Shown here: positions 38,655 through 51,500 of the stretch, piece by piece
Numbering within the stretch: position 1 is the stretch's first letter
Layout: every line of letters begins with the position of its first letter
NCBI GenBank assembly: GCA_947652115.1
Contig: OX393562.1
Location: forward strand, 10,268,157-10,332,156
Length of the DNA: 64,000 nucleotides
Source: Blastomussa wellsi
Taxonomy: Eukaryota; Cnidaria; Anthozoa; Scleractinia; Plerogyridae
Direction: 5' to 3'
Notes under the pieces: model-generated
Told to the model about the DNA's origin: nothing
Seen by the model: the letters and a program-made list of their open reading frames with translations, nothing else
Databases searched by the model: none
Position numbers and translations under genes: made by a program

Positions 38655-41600
38655 CCGCCACTTCGTTAACAATTGCACCTTTATTTCAGCCGATTCGGCA
38701 AACCTTCAAAAAATCAAGTTTTTGACCTTCCGTGAAACTTCATTTTTTTGCTAAAACATTTCAGCTAACGCGAATCGCTGAAAAGGCGATGTTTTCGTGA
38801 CGGCGCCACTGCCGGACCATTTACACGTCAATTTATGACGATTCGGCAAACCTTAAAAAAATCAACTTTTTTGCCTTCAATAAAACTTCATTTTTTGCTA
38901 AAAAATTTCTGCTACCGCGAATGGCTTAAAAGGCGATATTTTCTTGACGGCGCCACTGGGGAACATTTGCGCCTTTATTTCAGCCGATTTGGCAAACCTT
39001 CAAAAAATAAAGTTTTTTGCCTTCTGTAAGATGTCATTTTTTGCTAAAAAAATTACGACTACCACGAATCGCTGAAAAGGCGATGTTTTCGTGACGTCGC
39101 CATTGCGGAAACATTTGCGCGCTAATTTCAGCCTATTCGGCAAACCTTGCAAAATAAGGTTTTTGGCCTTTCGTAAAATTTAATTTTTTTCGAAAAATTT
39201 CGTCCACCGCGAATCGCTGCGTCACCACCGGAACAGTTGCGCGTTAATTTCGGCCGGTTTGGGAAGCCTTCCAAAAAATCAAGTTTTTGGCCTTTCTTAA
39301 AATTTCATTTTTCGCTAAAAAATTTCGTAAACTGAGAATCGCTGAAAACGCGATGTTTTCGTGGCGGCGCTACTACGGGAACATTTGCGCGTTAATTCCA
39401 GCCGATTCGGCAAACCTTCCAAAAAATCAAGTTTTTGGCATTGCGTAAAAGTTCATTTTCTTCTAAAAAATGTCGTCAACCACAAATGGCTGAAAAGGTT
39501 ATGTTTTCCTAACGGCGCCACGGCGGGACAATTTGCGCGTTAATTTTCGCCGATTCGGCAAACCTTCCAAAAAACAAGTTTTTTGTCTTCCTTCAAATTT
39601 CATTTTTTGCTAAAAAACTTCGTCAACTGCGAATCGCTGAAAACGCGATGTTTAAGTGGCGGCGCTACTACGGGAACATTTGCGCGTTAATTTCAGCCAA
39701 TTCGGCAAACCTTCAAAAAATCAATTTTTTGTCCTTCCGTAAAATTTCTTTTTTTGCTAAAAATTTTCGTCCACCGCAAATCGCTGAAAAGGCGAACATT
39801 TGCGCGTTATTTTAAGACCATTCGGCAAACCGTCCTAAAAATCAAGATTTTGGCCTTTCGTAAAATTTCATTTTTTGCTAAAAAATTTCGGCTACCGCGA
39901 ATCGCTGAAAAGGCGATGTTTCCGTGACGGCGCCACTTCGTTAACATTTGTACCTTTATTTCAACCGATTCGGCAAACCTTCAAAACATCAAGTTTTTGG
40001 CCTTGTGTAAAATTTCATTTTTTGCGAGAAAATTTCGGGTACCACGAATCGCTGAAAAGGCGATCTTTTCGTGACGGCGCCACTTCGGGAACACTTGCGC
40101 CTTAATTTCAAACGCTTCGGCAATCCTCCAAAAGAATCAAGTTTTTGGCCTTCCGTGAAATTTCACTTTTTTCCAAAAAAATTTTGGCTTCCGCGAATCG
40201 CTGAAAAAGCGATGTTTTCGTTACGGCGCCACTGCGGCAACATTTGCGCGTCAATTTCAAAGTTTTCCAGTTTTTACCTTCCGTAAAATTTCATTTTTTG
40301 CTAAAAAAAATTTGGTCTTCCGCGAATCGCTGAAAAGGTGATGTCTTAGTGGCGGCGCCACTACGAGAACATTTGCGCGTTAATTTCGCCCGATTCTGGA
40401 AACCTTCTAAAAATGAAGTTTTTGTCCTTCCGTAAAATTCATTTTTTGCTAACAAATTTTGGCTACCGCGAATCACTGAAAAGGCGATGTTTTCGTGACG
40501 ACGCCACTTTGGGAACATTTGCGCGTTAATTTCAGCCGATTCGGCAAACCTTCCAAAATATAGAGTTTTTGGCCTTACGAACAATTTCATTTTTAGCTAA
40601 AAAATTTCGGCTACCGCGAATCGCTGAAAAGGCGATCTTTTCTTGACGACGCCACTGGGGGACCATTTGCGCGTTAATTTCAGCCGATTCGGCAAACCTT
40701 CCATAAAATCAAGTTTTTTTCTTTCTTCAAATTTCATTTTTTGCTAAGAAATTTCGTCCACCGCGAATCGCTGAAAAGGCGATCTTTTTGCTAAAAAATT
40801 TCGTCTACCGCGAATCGCTGAAAAGGCGATCTTTTCGTGGCGACGCAACAACGGGGATATTTGCGAGTTAATTTCAGCCGATTCGGCAAACCTTCAAAAA
40901 ATAAATTTTTTGTCCTTCCTTAAAATTTCATTTTTTGCTAAAAATTTTCGTACACCGCAAATAGCTGAAAAGCCGAACATTTGCGCGTTATTTTAAGACC
41001 ATTCGGCAAACCGTCCTAAAAATCAAGATTTTGGCCTTTCGTAAAATTTCATTTTTTGCTAAAAAATTTCGGCTACCGCGAATCGCTGAAAAGGCGATGT
41101 TTCCGTGACGGCGCCACTTCGTTAACATTTGTACCTTTATTTCAACCGATTCGGCAAACCTTCAAAAAATCAAGTTTTTGGCCTTGTGTAAAATTTCATT
41201 TTTTGCGAGAAAATTTCGGGTACCACGAATCGCTGAAAAGGCGATCTCTTCGTGACGGCGCCACTTCGGGAACACTTGCGCCTTAATTTCAAACGCTTCG
41301 GCAATCCTCCAAAACAATCAAGTTTTTGGCCTTCCGTGAAATTTCACTTTTTTCCTAAAAAATTTTGGCTTCCGCGAATCGCTGAAAAAGCAATGTTTTC
41401 GTGACGGCGCCACTGCGGGAAGATTTGCGTGTTAATTTCGCCGGACTCGGGAAACCTTCTAAAAAATCAAGTTTTTGGCCTTCCGAAAAATTTCATTTTC
41501 TGCTTAAAAATTTCGCCTAGCGCGAATCGCTGAAAAGGCGATCTTTTCTTGACGACGCAACTGGGGGAACATTTGCGCCTTAATTTCAGCCGATTCGGCA

Positions 41601-42563
41601 AACCTTCCAAAAAATAGAGTTTTTGGCCTTCCGAAAAATTTCATTTTTAGCTAAAAAATTTCGGCTACCGCGAATCGCTTAAAAGGCGATGTTTTCGTGA
41701 CGGCGCCACTGCCGGACCATTTGAGCGTTATTTTAAGACCATTCTTCAAACCGTCCTGAAAATCAAGATTTTGGCCTTTCGTAAAATTTCATTTTTTGCT
41801 AAAAAATTTCGGCTACGGCAAATCAGTGAAAAGGCAATGTTTTCGTGAGGTCGCCACTGCAGGAACATTTGCGCGTAAATTTAGGCCGATTCCGCAAACT
41901 TTCCAAAAAGTCAAGTTTTTGGTATTTCGTAAAATTTCAGTTTTTGCTAAAAACTTTTGGCTTCCTCGAATCGCTGAAAAGGCGATCTTTTCTTGACGAC
42001 GCCACTGGGGGAACATTTGCGCGTTAATTTCAGCCGATTCGGCAAACCTACCCAAAAATAGAGTTTTTGGCCTTCCGAAAAATTTCATTTTTCGCTAAAA
42101 AATTGCGGCTACCGCGAATCGCATAAAAGGCGATTTTTTTCGTGACTCCGCCACTGCGGGAACATTTGCGCGTTATTTTAAGACCATTTGGCAAACCGTC
42201 CTAAAAATCAAGATTTTGGCCTTTCGTAAAATTTCATTTTTACTAAAAAATTTCGGCTACCGCGAATGGCTCAAAAGGTGATCTTTTCGTGACGGCGTCA
42301 GTGGGGGAACATTTGCGCGTTAATTTCAGACGATTCGGCAAACCTTCCAAAAAAATCAATTTTTTGTCCTTCCGTAAAATTTCTTTTTTGGCTAAAAATT
42401 TTCGTCCACCGCAAATCGCTGAAAAGGCGAACATTTGCGCGTTATTTTAAGACCATTCGGCAAACCGTCCTAAAAATCAAGATTTTAGCCTTTCGTAAAA
42501 TTTAATTTTTTGCTAAAAATTTCGGCTACCGCGAATCGCTGAAAAGGCGATGTTTCCGTGACG
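38655..42563 (+). repeat. 3,909-bp insertion in A6 relative to A3
   Basis: A6 equals A3 up to 38,654 and again after 42,563, but 3,909 bp lie between. The inserted text follows A4 (20,790-23,315) to 41,180 and then A3-like sequence. This accounts exactly for the change of alignment offset from 26,866 to 30,775 bp. No target-site duplication or foreign sequence is present, so it is an exchange product, not a transposon. Confidence 0.85.
41691..41724 (+). repeat. Conversion-like patch within a monomer
   Basis: The flanking sequence matches 10,860-11,020, but these 34 bp read GTTTTCGTGACGGCGCC... TGCCGGACCATTTGAGCG, belonging to the monomer type seen at 11,798. The expected text is TTTTCCGTGACTCCGACAATG. 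Both flanks return to the expected sequence in phase. Confidence 0.75.
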
Positions 42564-44049
42564 GCGCCACTGCCGGACCATTTGAGCGTTAATTTCAGAC
42601 GATTCGGCAAACCTTAAAAAAAATCAAGGTTTTGGCCTTTCGTAAAATTTCATTTTTTGCGAAAAAATTTCGGGTAACGCGAATCGCTGAAAAGGCGATG
42701 TTTTCGTGACGGCGCCACTGCCGGACCATTTGAGCGTTAATTTCAGACGATTCGGCAAACCTTAAAAAAAATCAAGGTTTTGGCCTTTCGTAAAATTTCA
42801 TTTTTTGCGAAAAAATTTCGGGTAACGCGAATCGCTGAAAAGGCGATGTTTTCGTGACGGCGCCACTGCCGGACCATTTACACGTCAATTTATGACGATT
42901 CGGCAAACCTTAAAAAAATCAACTTTTTTGCCTTCAATAAAACTTCATTTTTTGCTAAAAAATTTCTGCTACCGCGAATGGCTTAAAAGGCGATATTTTC
43001 TTGACGGCGCCACTGGGGAACATTTGCGCCTTTATTTCAGCCGATTTGGCAAACCTTCAAAAAATAAAGTTTTTTGCCTTCTGTAAGATGTCATTTTTTG
43101 CTAAAAAAATTACGACTACCACGAATCGCTGAAAAGGCGATGTTTTCGTGACGTCGCCATTGCGGAAACATTTGCGCGCTAATTTCAGCCTATTCGGCAA
43201 ACCTTCCAAAATAAGGTTTTTGGCCTTTCGTAAAATTTAATTTTTTTCGAAAAATTTCGTCCACCGCGAATTGCTGCGTCACCACCGGAACAGTTGCGCG
43301 TTAATTTCGGCCGGTTTGGGAAGCCTTCCAAAAAATCAAGTTTTTGGCCTTTCTTAAAATTTCATTTTTCGCTAAAAAATTTCGTAAACTGAGAATCGCT
43401 GAAAACGCGATGTTTTCGTGGCGGCGCTACTACGGGAACATTTGCGCGTTAATTTCAGCCGATTCGGCAAACCTTCCAAAAAATCAAGTTTTTGGCATTG
43501 CGTAAAAGTTCATTTTCTTCTAAAAAATGTCGTCAACCACAAATGGCTGAAAAGGTTATGTTTTCCTAACGGCGCCACGGCGGGACAATTTGCGCGTTAA
43601 TTTTCGCCGATTCGGCAAACCTTCCAAAAAACAAGTTTTTTGTCTTCCTTCAAATTTCATTTTTTGCTAAAAAACTTCGTCAACTGCGAATCGCTGAAAA
43701 CGCGATGTTTAAGTGGCGGCGCTACTACGGGAACATTTGCGCGTTAATTTCAGCCGATTCGGCAAACCTTCAAAAAATCAATTTTTTGTCCTTCCGTAAA
43801 ATTTCTTTTTTTGCTAAAAATTTTCGTCCACCGCAAATCGCTGAAAAGGCGAACATTTGCGCGTTATTTTAAGACCATTCGGCAAACCGTCCTAAAAATC
43901 AAGATTTTGGCCTTTCGTAAAATATAATTTTTTGCTAAAAAATTTTGGCTACCGCGAATCGCTGAAAAGGCGATGTTTCCGTGACGGCGCCACTTCGTTA
44001 ACATTTGTACCTTTATTTCAACCGATTCGGCAAACCTTCAAAAAATCAA

Positions 44050-45544
44050 GTTTTTGGCCTTGTGTAAAATTTCATTTTTTGCGAGAAAATTTCGGGTACC
44101 ACGAATCGCTGAAAAGGCGATCTCTTCGTGACGGCGCCACTTCGGGAACACTTGCGCCTTAATTTCAAACGCTTCGGCAATCCTCCAAAACAATCAAGTT
44201 TTTGGCCTTCCGTGAAATTTCACTTTTTTCCTAAAAAATTTTGGCTTCCGCGAATCGCTGAAAAAGCAATGTTTTCGTGACGGCGCCACTGCGGGAAGAT
44301 TTGCGTGTTAATTTCGCCGGACTCGGGAAACCTTCTAAAAAATCAAGTTTTTGGCCTTCCGAAAAATTTCATTTTCTGCTTAAAAATTTCGCCTAGCGCG
44401 AATCGCTGAAAAGGCGATCTTTTCTTGACGACGCAACTGGGGGAACATTTGCGCCTTAATTTCAGCCGATTCGGCAAACCTTCCAAAAAATAGAGTTTTT
44501 GGCCTTCCGAAAAATTTCATTTTTAGCTAAAAAATTTCGGCTACCGCGAATCGCTTAAAAGGCGATTTTTCCGTGACTCCGACAATGCGGGAACATTTGC
44601 GCGTTATTTTAAGACCATTCTTCAAACCGTCCTGAAAATCAAGATTTTGGCCTTTCGTAAAATTTCATTTTTTGCTAAAAAATTTCGGCTACGGCAAATC
44701 AGTGAAAAGGCAATGTTTTCGTGAGGTCGCCACTGCAGGAACATTTGCGCGTGAATTTAGGCCGATTCCGCAAACTTTCCAAAAAGTCAAGTTTTTGGTA
44801 TTTCGTAAAATTTCAGTTTTTGCTAAAAACTTTTGGCTTCCTCGAATCGCTGAAAAGGCGATCTTTTCTTGACGACGCCACTGGGGGAACATTTGCGCGT
44901 TAATTTCAGCCGATTCGGCAAACCTACCAAAAAATAGAGTTTTTGGCCTTGTGTAAAATTTCATTTTTTGCGAGAAAATTTCGGGTACCACGAATCGCTG
45001 AAAAGGCGATCTCTTCGTGACGGCGCAACTTCGGGAACACTTGCGCCTTAATTTCAAACGCTTCGGCAATCCTCCAAAAGAATCAAGTTTTTGGCCTTCC
45101 GTGAAATTTCACTTGTTTCCTAAAAAATTTTGGCTTCCGCGAATCGCTGAAAAAGCAATGTTTTCGTGACGGCGCCACTGCGGGAAGATTTGCGTGTTAA
45201 TTTCGCCGGACTCGGGAAACCTTCTAAAAAATCAAGTTTTTGGCCTTCCGAAAAATTTCATTTTCTGCTTAAAAATTTCGCCTAGCGCGAATCGCTGAAA
45301 AGGCGATCTTTTCTTGACGACGCAACTGGGGGAACATTTGCGCCTTAATTTCAGCCGATTCGGCAAACCTTCCAAAAAATAGAGTTTTTGGCCTTCCGAA
45401 AAATTTCATTTTTAGCTAAAAAATTTCGGCTACCGCGAATCGCTTAAAAGGGGATTTTTCCGTGACTCCGACAATGCGGGAACATTTGCGCGTTATTTTA
45501 AGACCATTCTTCAAACCGTCCTGAAAATCAAGATTTTGGCCTTT
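44050..45544 (+). repeat. 889-bp six-monomer tandem block, ~1.7 copies
   Basis: Copy of the 13,275-14,769 region at an offset of 30,775, with the same two-unit structure and the same variants in the second unit. Confidence 0.87.
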
Positions 45545-48500
45545 GTTAAAATTTCATTTTTTGCTAAAAAATTTCGGCTACCGCGAATCGCTGAAAAGGC
45601 GATGTTTCCGTGACGGCGCCACTTCGTTAACATTTGTACCTTTATTTCAGCCGATTCGGCAAACCTTCCAAAAATCAAGTTTTTGGCCTTCCGTGAAACT
45701 TCATTCTTTTGCTAAAAAATTTCGGCTACCGCGAATCGCTGGAAAGGCGATCTTTTCGTGAGGTTCCCAATGCGGGACCATTTGCACTGTTGGAAAGCTT
45801 CCAGAAAGCAAGTTTTTGGCCTTCCGTAAAATTTCGGCTACCGCGAATCGATGAAAAGGCGATCTTTTCGCGACGACGCCACTGCGGGAACATTTACGCG
45901 CTTATTTCAGCCGATTCGGAAAACCTTCAAAAAATCAAGTTTTTGGCCTTCCGTGAAATTTCATTTTTTTGCTAAAAATTTTTGCCTTCCGCGAATCGCT
46001 GAAAAAGCTATGTTTTCGTTACGGCGCCACTGCGGGAACATTTGCGCGTTTATTTCAAACGATTCGCTAAACCTTCCAAAAATCAAGTTTTTGGCCTTGT
46101 GTAAAATTTTATTTTTTGCGAAAAAATTTCGTCAACCGCAAATGGCTGAAAAGGCGATGTTTTCGTGACGCCGCCACTCCGGGAACATTTGCGCCTTAAT
46201 TTCAAACGCTTCGGTAATCCTCCAAAAGAATCAAGTTTTTGGCCTTCCGTGAAATTTCATTTTTTTGCTAAAAAATGTTGGCTTACGCGAATCGCTGAAA
46301 AAGCGATGTTTTCGTGACGGCGCCACTACGGGAACATTTGCGCGTTAATTTCAAACGATTCGCTTAACCTTCCAAAAATCAAGTTTTTGGCCTTGTGCAA
46401 AATTTTGTTTTTTGCGAAAAAATTCCGTCAACCGCAAATGGCTGAAAAGGCGATGTTTTCGTGACGGCGCAACTCCGGGAACATTTGCGCCTTAATTTCA
46501 AACGATTCGGCAAACCTTCCAAAAACATCAAGTTTTAGGTACTCGGTAAAATTTCATTTTTTGCTAAAAAATTTCGCCTACCGCGAATCGCTGAAAAGGC
46601 GATCTTTTGTTGACGACGCGACTTGGGGAACATTTGCGCGTTAATTTCAGCCAATTCGGTAAACCTCCAAAAGAATCAAGTTTTCGGCCTTCCGTAAAAT
46701 TTCATTTTTTGCTAAAAAATTTTGGCTTCCGCGAATCGCTGAAAAAGCGATGTTTTCGTTACGGCGCCACTGCGGGAACATTTGCGCGTCAATTTCAAAG
46801 TTTTCCAGTTTTTACCTTCCGTAAAATTTCATTTTTTGCTAAAAGAAATTTGGTCTTCCGCGAATCGCTGAAAAGGTGATGTCTTAGTGGCGGCGCCACT
46901 ACGAGAACATTTGCGCGTTAATTTCGCCCGATTCTGGAAACCTTCTAAAAAATGAAGTTTTTGTCCTTCCGTAAAATTCATTTTTTGCTAAAAAATTTCG
47001 GCTACCGCGAATCACTGAAAAGGCGATGTTTTCGTGACGACGCCACTTTGGGAACATTTGCGCGTTAATTTCAGCCGATTCGGCAAACCTTCCAAAATAT
47101 AGAGTTTTTGGCCTTACGAACAATTTCATTTTTAGCTAAAAAATTTCGGCTACCGCGAATCGCTGAAAAGGCGATTTTTTCGTGACTTCGCCACGGCGGG
47201 ACCATTTGCGCGTTAATTTCAGCCGATTAGGCAAACCTTCCATAAAATCAAGTTTTTTTCTTTCTTCAAATTTCATTTTTTGCTAAGAAATTTCGTCCAC
47301 CGCGAATCGCTGAAAAGGCGATCTTTTTGCTAAAAAATTTCGTCTACCGCGAATCGCTGAAAAGGCGATCTTTTCGTGGCGACGCAACAACGGGGATATT
47401 TGCGAGTTAATTCCAGCCGATTCGGCAAACCTTCCAAAAAATCAAGTTTTTGGCATTGCGTAAAAGTTCATTTTCTTCTAAAAAATGTCGTCAACCACAA
47501 ATGGCTGAAAAGGTTATGTTTTCCTAACGGCGCCACGGCGGGACAATTTGCGCGTTAATTTTCGCCGATTCGGCAAACCTTCCAAAAAACAAGTTTTTGG
47601 CCTTCCGTGAAATTTCACTTTTTTCCTAAAAAATTTTGGCTTCCGCGAATCGCTGAAAAAGCAATGTTTTCGTGACGGCGCCACTGCGGGAAGATTTGCG
47701 TGTTAATTTCGCCGGACTCGGGAAACCTTCTAAAAAATCAAGTTTTTGGCCTTCCTTAAAATTTCATTTTTTGCTAAAAAACTTCGTCAACTGCGAATCG
47801 CTGAAAACGCGATCTTTAAGTGGCGGCGCTACTACGGGAACATTTGCGCGTTATTTTCAGCCGATTCGGCAAACCTTCAAAAAATAAATTTTTTGTCCTT
47901 CCGTAAAATTTCTTTTTTTGCTAAAAATTTTCGTACACCGCAAATAGCTGAAAAGCCGAACATTTGCGCGTTATTTTAAGACCATTCGGCAAACCGTCCT
48001 AAAAATCAAGATTTTGGCCTTTCGTAAAATTTCATTTTTTGCTAAAAAATTTCGGCTACCGCGAATCGCTGAAAAGGCGATGTTTCCGTGACGGCGCCAC
48101 TTCGTTAACATTTGTACCTTTATTTCAACCGATTCGGCAAACCTTCAAAAAATCAAGTTTTTGGCCTTGTGTAAAATTTCATTTTTTGCGAGAAAATTTC
48201 GGGTACCACGAATCGCTGAAAAGGCGATCTCTTCGTGACCGCGCCACTTCGGGAACACTTGCGCCTTAATTTCAAACGCTTCGGCAATCCTCCAAAAGAA
48301 TCAAGTTTTTGGCCTTCCGTGAAATTTCACTTTTTTCCTAAAAAATTTTGGCTTCCGCGAATCGCTGAAAAAGCAATGTTTTCGTGACGGCGCCACTGCG
48401 GGAAGATTTGCGTGTTAATTTCGCCGGACTCGGGAAACCTTCTAAAAAATCAAGTTTTTGGCCTTCCGAAAAATTTCATTTTCTGCTTAAAAATTTCGCC

Positions 48501-51500
48501 TAGCGCGAATCGCTGAAAAGGCGATCTTTTCTTGACGACGCAACTGGGGGAACATTTGCGCCTTAATTTCAGCCGATTCGGCAAACCTTCCAAAAAATAG
48601 AGTTTTTGGCCTTCCGAAAAATTTCATTTTTAGCTAAAAAAATTCGGCTACCGCGAATCGCTTAAAAGGCGATTTTTCCGTAACTCCGACAATGCGGGAA
48701 CATTTGCGCGTTATTTTAAGACCATTCTTCAAACCGTCCTGAAAATCAAGATTTTGGCCTTTCGTAAAATTTCATTTTTTGCTAAAAAATTTCGGCTACG
48801 GCAAATCAGTGAAAAGGCAATGTTTTCGTGAGGTCGCCACTGCAGGAACATTTGCGCGTAAATTTAGGCCGATTCCGCAAACTTTCCAAAAAGTCAAGTT
48901 TTTGGTATTTCGTAAAATTTCAGTTTTTGCTAAAAACTTTTGGCTTCCTCGAATCGCTGAAAAGGCGATCTTTTCTTGACGACGCCACTGGGGGAACATT
49001 TGCGCGTTAATTTCAGCCGATTCGGCAAACCTACCCAAAAATAGAGTTTTTGGCCTTCCGAAAAATTTCATTTTTCGCTAAAAAATTGCGGCTACCGCGA
49101 ATCGCATAAAAGGCGATTTTTTTCGTGACTCCGCCACTGCGGGAACATTTGCGCGTTATTTTAAGACCATTTGGCAAACCGTCCTAAAAATCAAGATTTT
49201 GGCCTTTCGTAAAATTTCATTTTTACTAAAAAATTTCGGCTACCGCGAATGGCTCAAAAGGTGATCTTTTCGTGACGGCGTCAGTGGGGGAACATTTGCG
49301 CGTTAATTTCAGACGATTCGGCAAACCTTCCAAAAAAATCAATTTTTTGTCCTTCCGTAAAATTTCTTTTTTTGGCTAAAAATTTTCGTCCACCGCAAAT
49401 CGCTGAAAAGGCGAACATTTGCGCGTTATTTTAAGACCATTCGGCAAACCGTCCTAAAAATCAAGATTTTAGCCTTTCGTAAAATTTAATTTTTTGCTAA
49501 AAATTTCGGCTACCGCGAATCGCTGAAAAGGCGATGTTTCCGTGACGCCGCCACTTCGTTAACAATTGCACCTTTATTTCAGCCGATTCGGCAAACCTTC
49601 AAAAAATCAAGTTTTTGACCTTCCGTGAAACTTCATTTTTTTGCTAAAACATTTCAGCTAACGCGAATCGCTGAAAAGGCGATGTTTTCGTGACGGCGCC
49701 ACTGCCGGACCATTTACACGTCAATTTATGACGATTCGGCAAACCTTAAAAAAATCAACTTTTTTGCCTTCAATAAAACTTCATTTTTTGCTAAAAAATT
49801 TCTGCTACCGCGAATGGCTTAAAAGGCGATATTTTCTTGACGGCGCCACTGGGGAACATTTGCGCCTTTATTTCAGCCGATTTGGCAAACCTTCAAAAAA
49901 TAAAGTTTTTTGCCTTCTGTAAGATGTCATTTTTTGCTAAAAAAATTACGACTACCACGAATCGCTGAAAAGGCGATGTTTTCGTGACGTCGCCATTGCG
50001 GAAACATTTGCGCGCTAATTTCAGCCTATTCGGCAAACCTTCCAAAATAAGGTTTTTGGCCTTTCGTAAAATTTAATTTTTTTCGAAAAATTTCGTCCAT
50101 CGCGAATCGCTGCGTCACCACCGGAACAGTTGCGCGTTAATTTCGGCCGGTTTGGGAAGCCTTCCAAAAAATCAAGTTTTTGGCCTTTCTTAAAATTTCA
50201 TTTTTCGCTAAAAAATTTCGTAAACTGAGAATCGCTGAAAACGCGATGTTTTCGTGGCGGCGCTACTACGGGAACATTTGCGCGTTAATTTCAGCCGATT
50301 CGGCAAACCTTCCAAAAAATCAAGTTTTTGGCATTGCGTAAAAGTTCATTTTCTTCTAAAAAATGTCGTCAACCACAAATGGCTGAAAAGGTTATGTTTT
50401 CCTAACGGCGCCACGGCGGGAAGATTTGCGTGTTAATTTCGCCGGACTCGGGAAACCTTCTAAAAAATCAAGTTTTTGGCCTTCCGAAAAATTTCATTTT
50501 CTGCTTAAAAATTTCGCCTAGCGCGAATCGCTGAAAAGGCGATCTTTTCTTGACGACGCAACTGGGGGAACATTTGCGCCTTAATTTCAGCCGATTCGGC
50601 AAACCTTCCAAAAAATAGAGTTTTTGGCCTTCCGAAAAATTTCATTTTTAGCTAAAAAATTTCGGCTACCGCGAATCGCTTAAAAGGCGATTTTTCCGTG
50701 ACTCCGACAATGCGGGAACATTTGCGCGTTATTTTAAGACCATTCTTCAAACCGTCCTGAAAATCAAGATTTTGGCCTTTCGTAAAATTTCATTTTTTGC
50801 TAAAAAATTTCGGCTACGGCAAATCAGTGAAAAGGCAATGTTTTCGTGAGGTCGCCACTGCAGGAACATTTGCGCGTAAATTTAGGCCGATTCCGCAAAC
50901 TTTCCAAAAAGTCAAGTTTTTGGTATTTCGTAAAATTTCAGTTTTTGCTAAAAACTTTTGGCTTCCTCGAATCGCTGAAAAGGCGATCTTTTCTTGACGA
51001 CGCCACTGGGGGAACATTTGCGCGTTAATTTCAGCCGATTCGGCAAACCTACCAAAAAATAGAGTTTTTGGCCTTCCGAAAAATTTCATTTTTCGCTAAA
51101 AAATTGCGGCTACCGCGAATCGCATAAAAGGCGATTTTTTTCGTGACTCCGCCACTGCGGGAACATTTGCGCGTTATTTTAAGACCATTTGGCAAACCGT
51201 CCTAAAAATCAAGATTTTGGCCTTTCGTAAAATTTCATTTTTACTAAAAAATTTCGGCTACCGCGAATGGCTCAAAAGGTGATCTTTTCGTGACGGCGTC
51301 AGTGGGGGAACATTTGCGCGTTAATTTCAGACGATTCGGCAAACCTTCCAAAAAAATCAATTTTTTGTCCTTCCGTAAAATTTCTTTTTTGGCTAAAAAT
51401 TTTCGTCCACCGCAAATCGCTGAAAAGGCGAACATTTGCGCGTTATTTTAAGACCATTCGGCAAACCGTCCTAAAAATCAAGATTTTAGCCTTTCGTAAA

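Larger units (their letters stand above)
34700..45591 (+). repeat. HOR block A6, 10,892 bp (A3-like with a 3.9-kb insertion)
   Basis: Bases 34,700-38,654 follow A3 (7,834-11,788) and share its rare variant AGATTTGGGCC (10,991 and 37,857). From 38,655 the sequence instead follows A4 (20,790-23,315; offset 17,865) as far as 41,180. It then runs again through A3-like sequence at an offset of 30,775, regaining the A3 order after 42,563. The A3 segment of about 10,155-11,788 is therefore represented twice. Confidence 0.87.
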
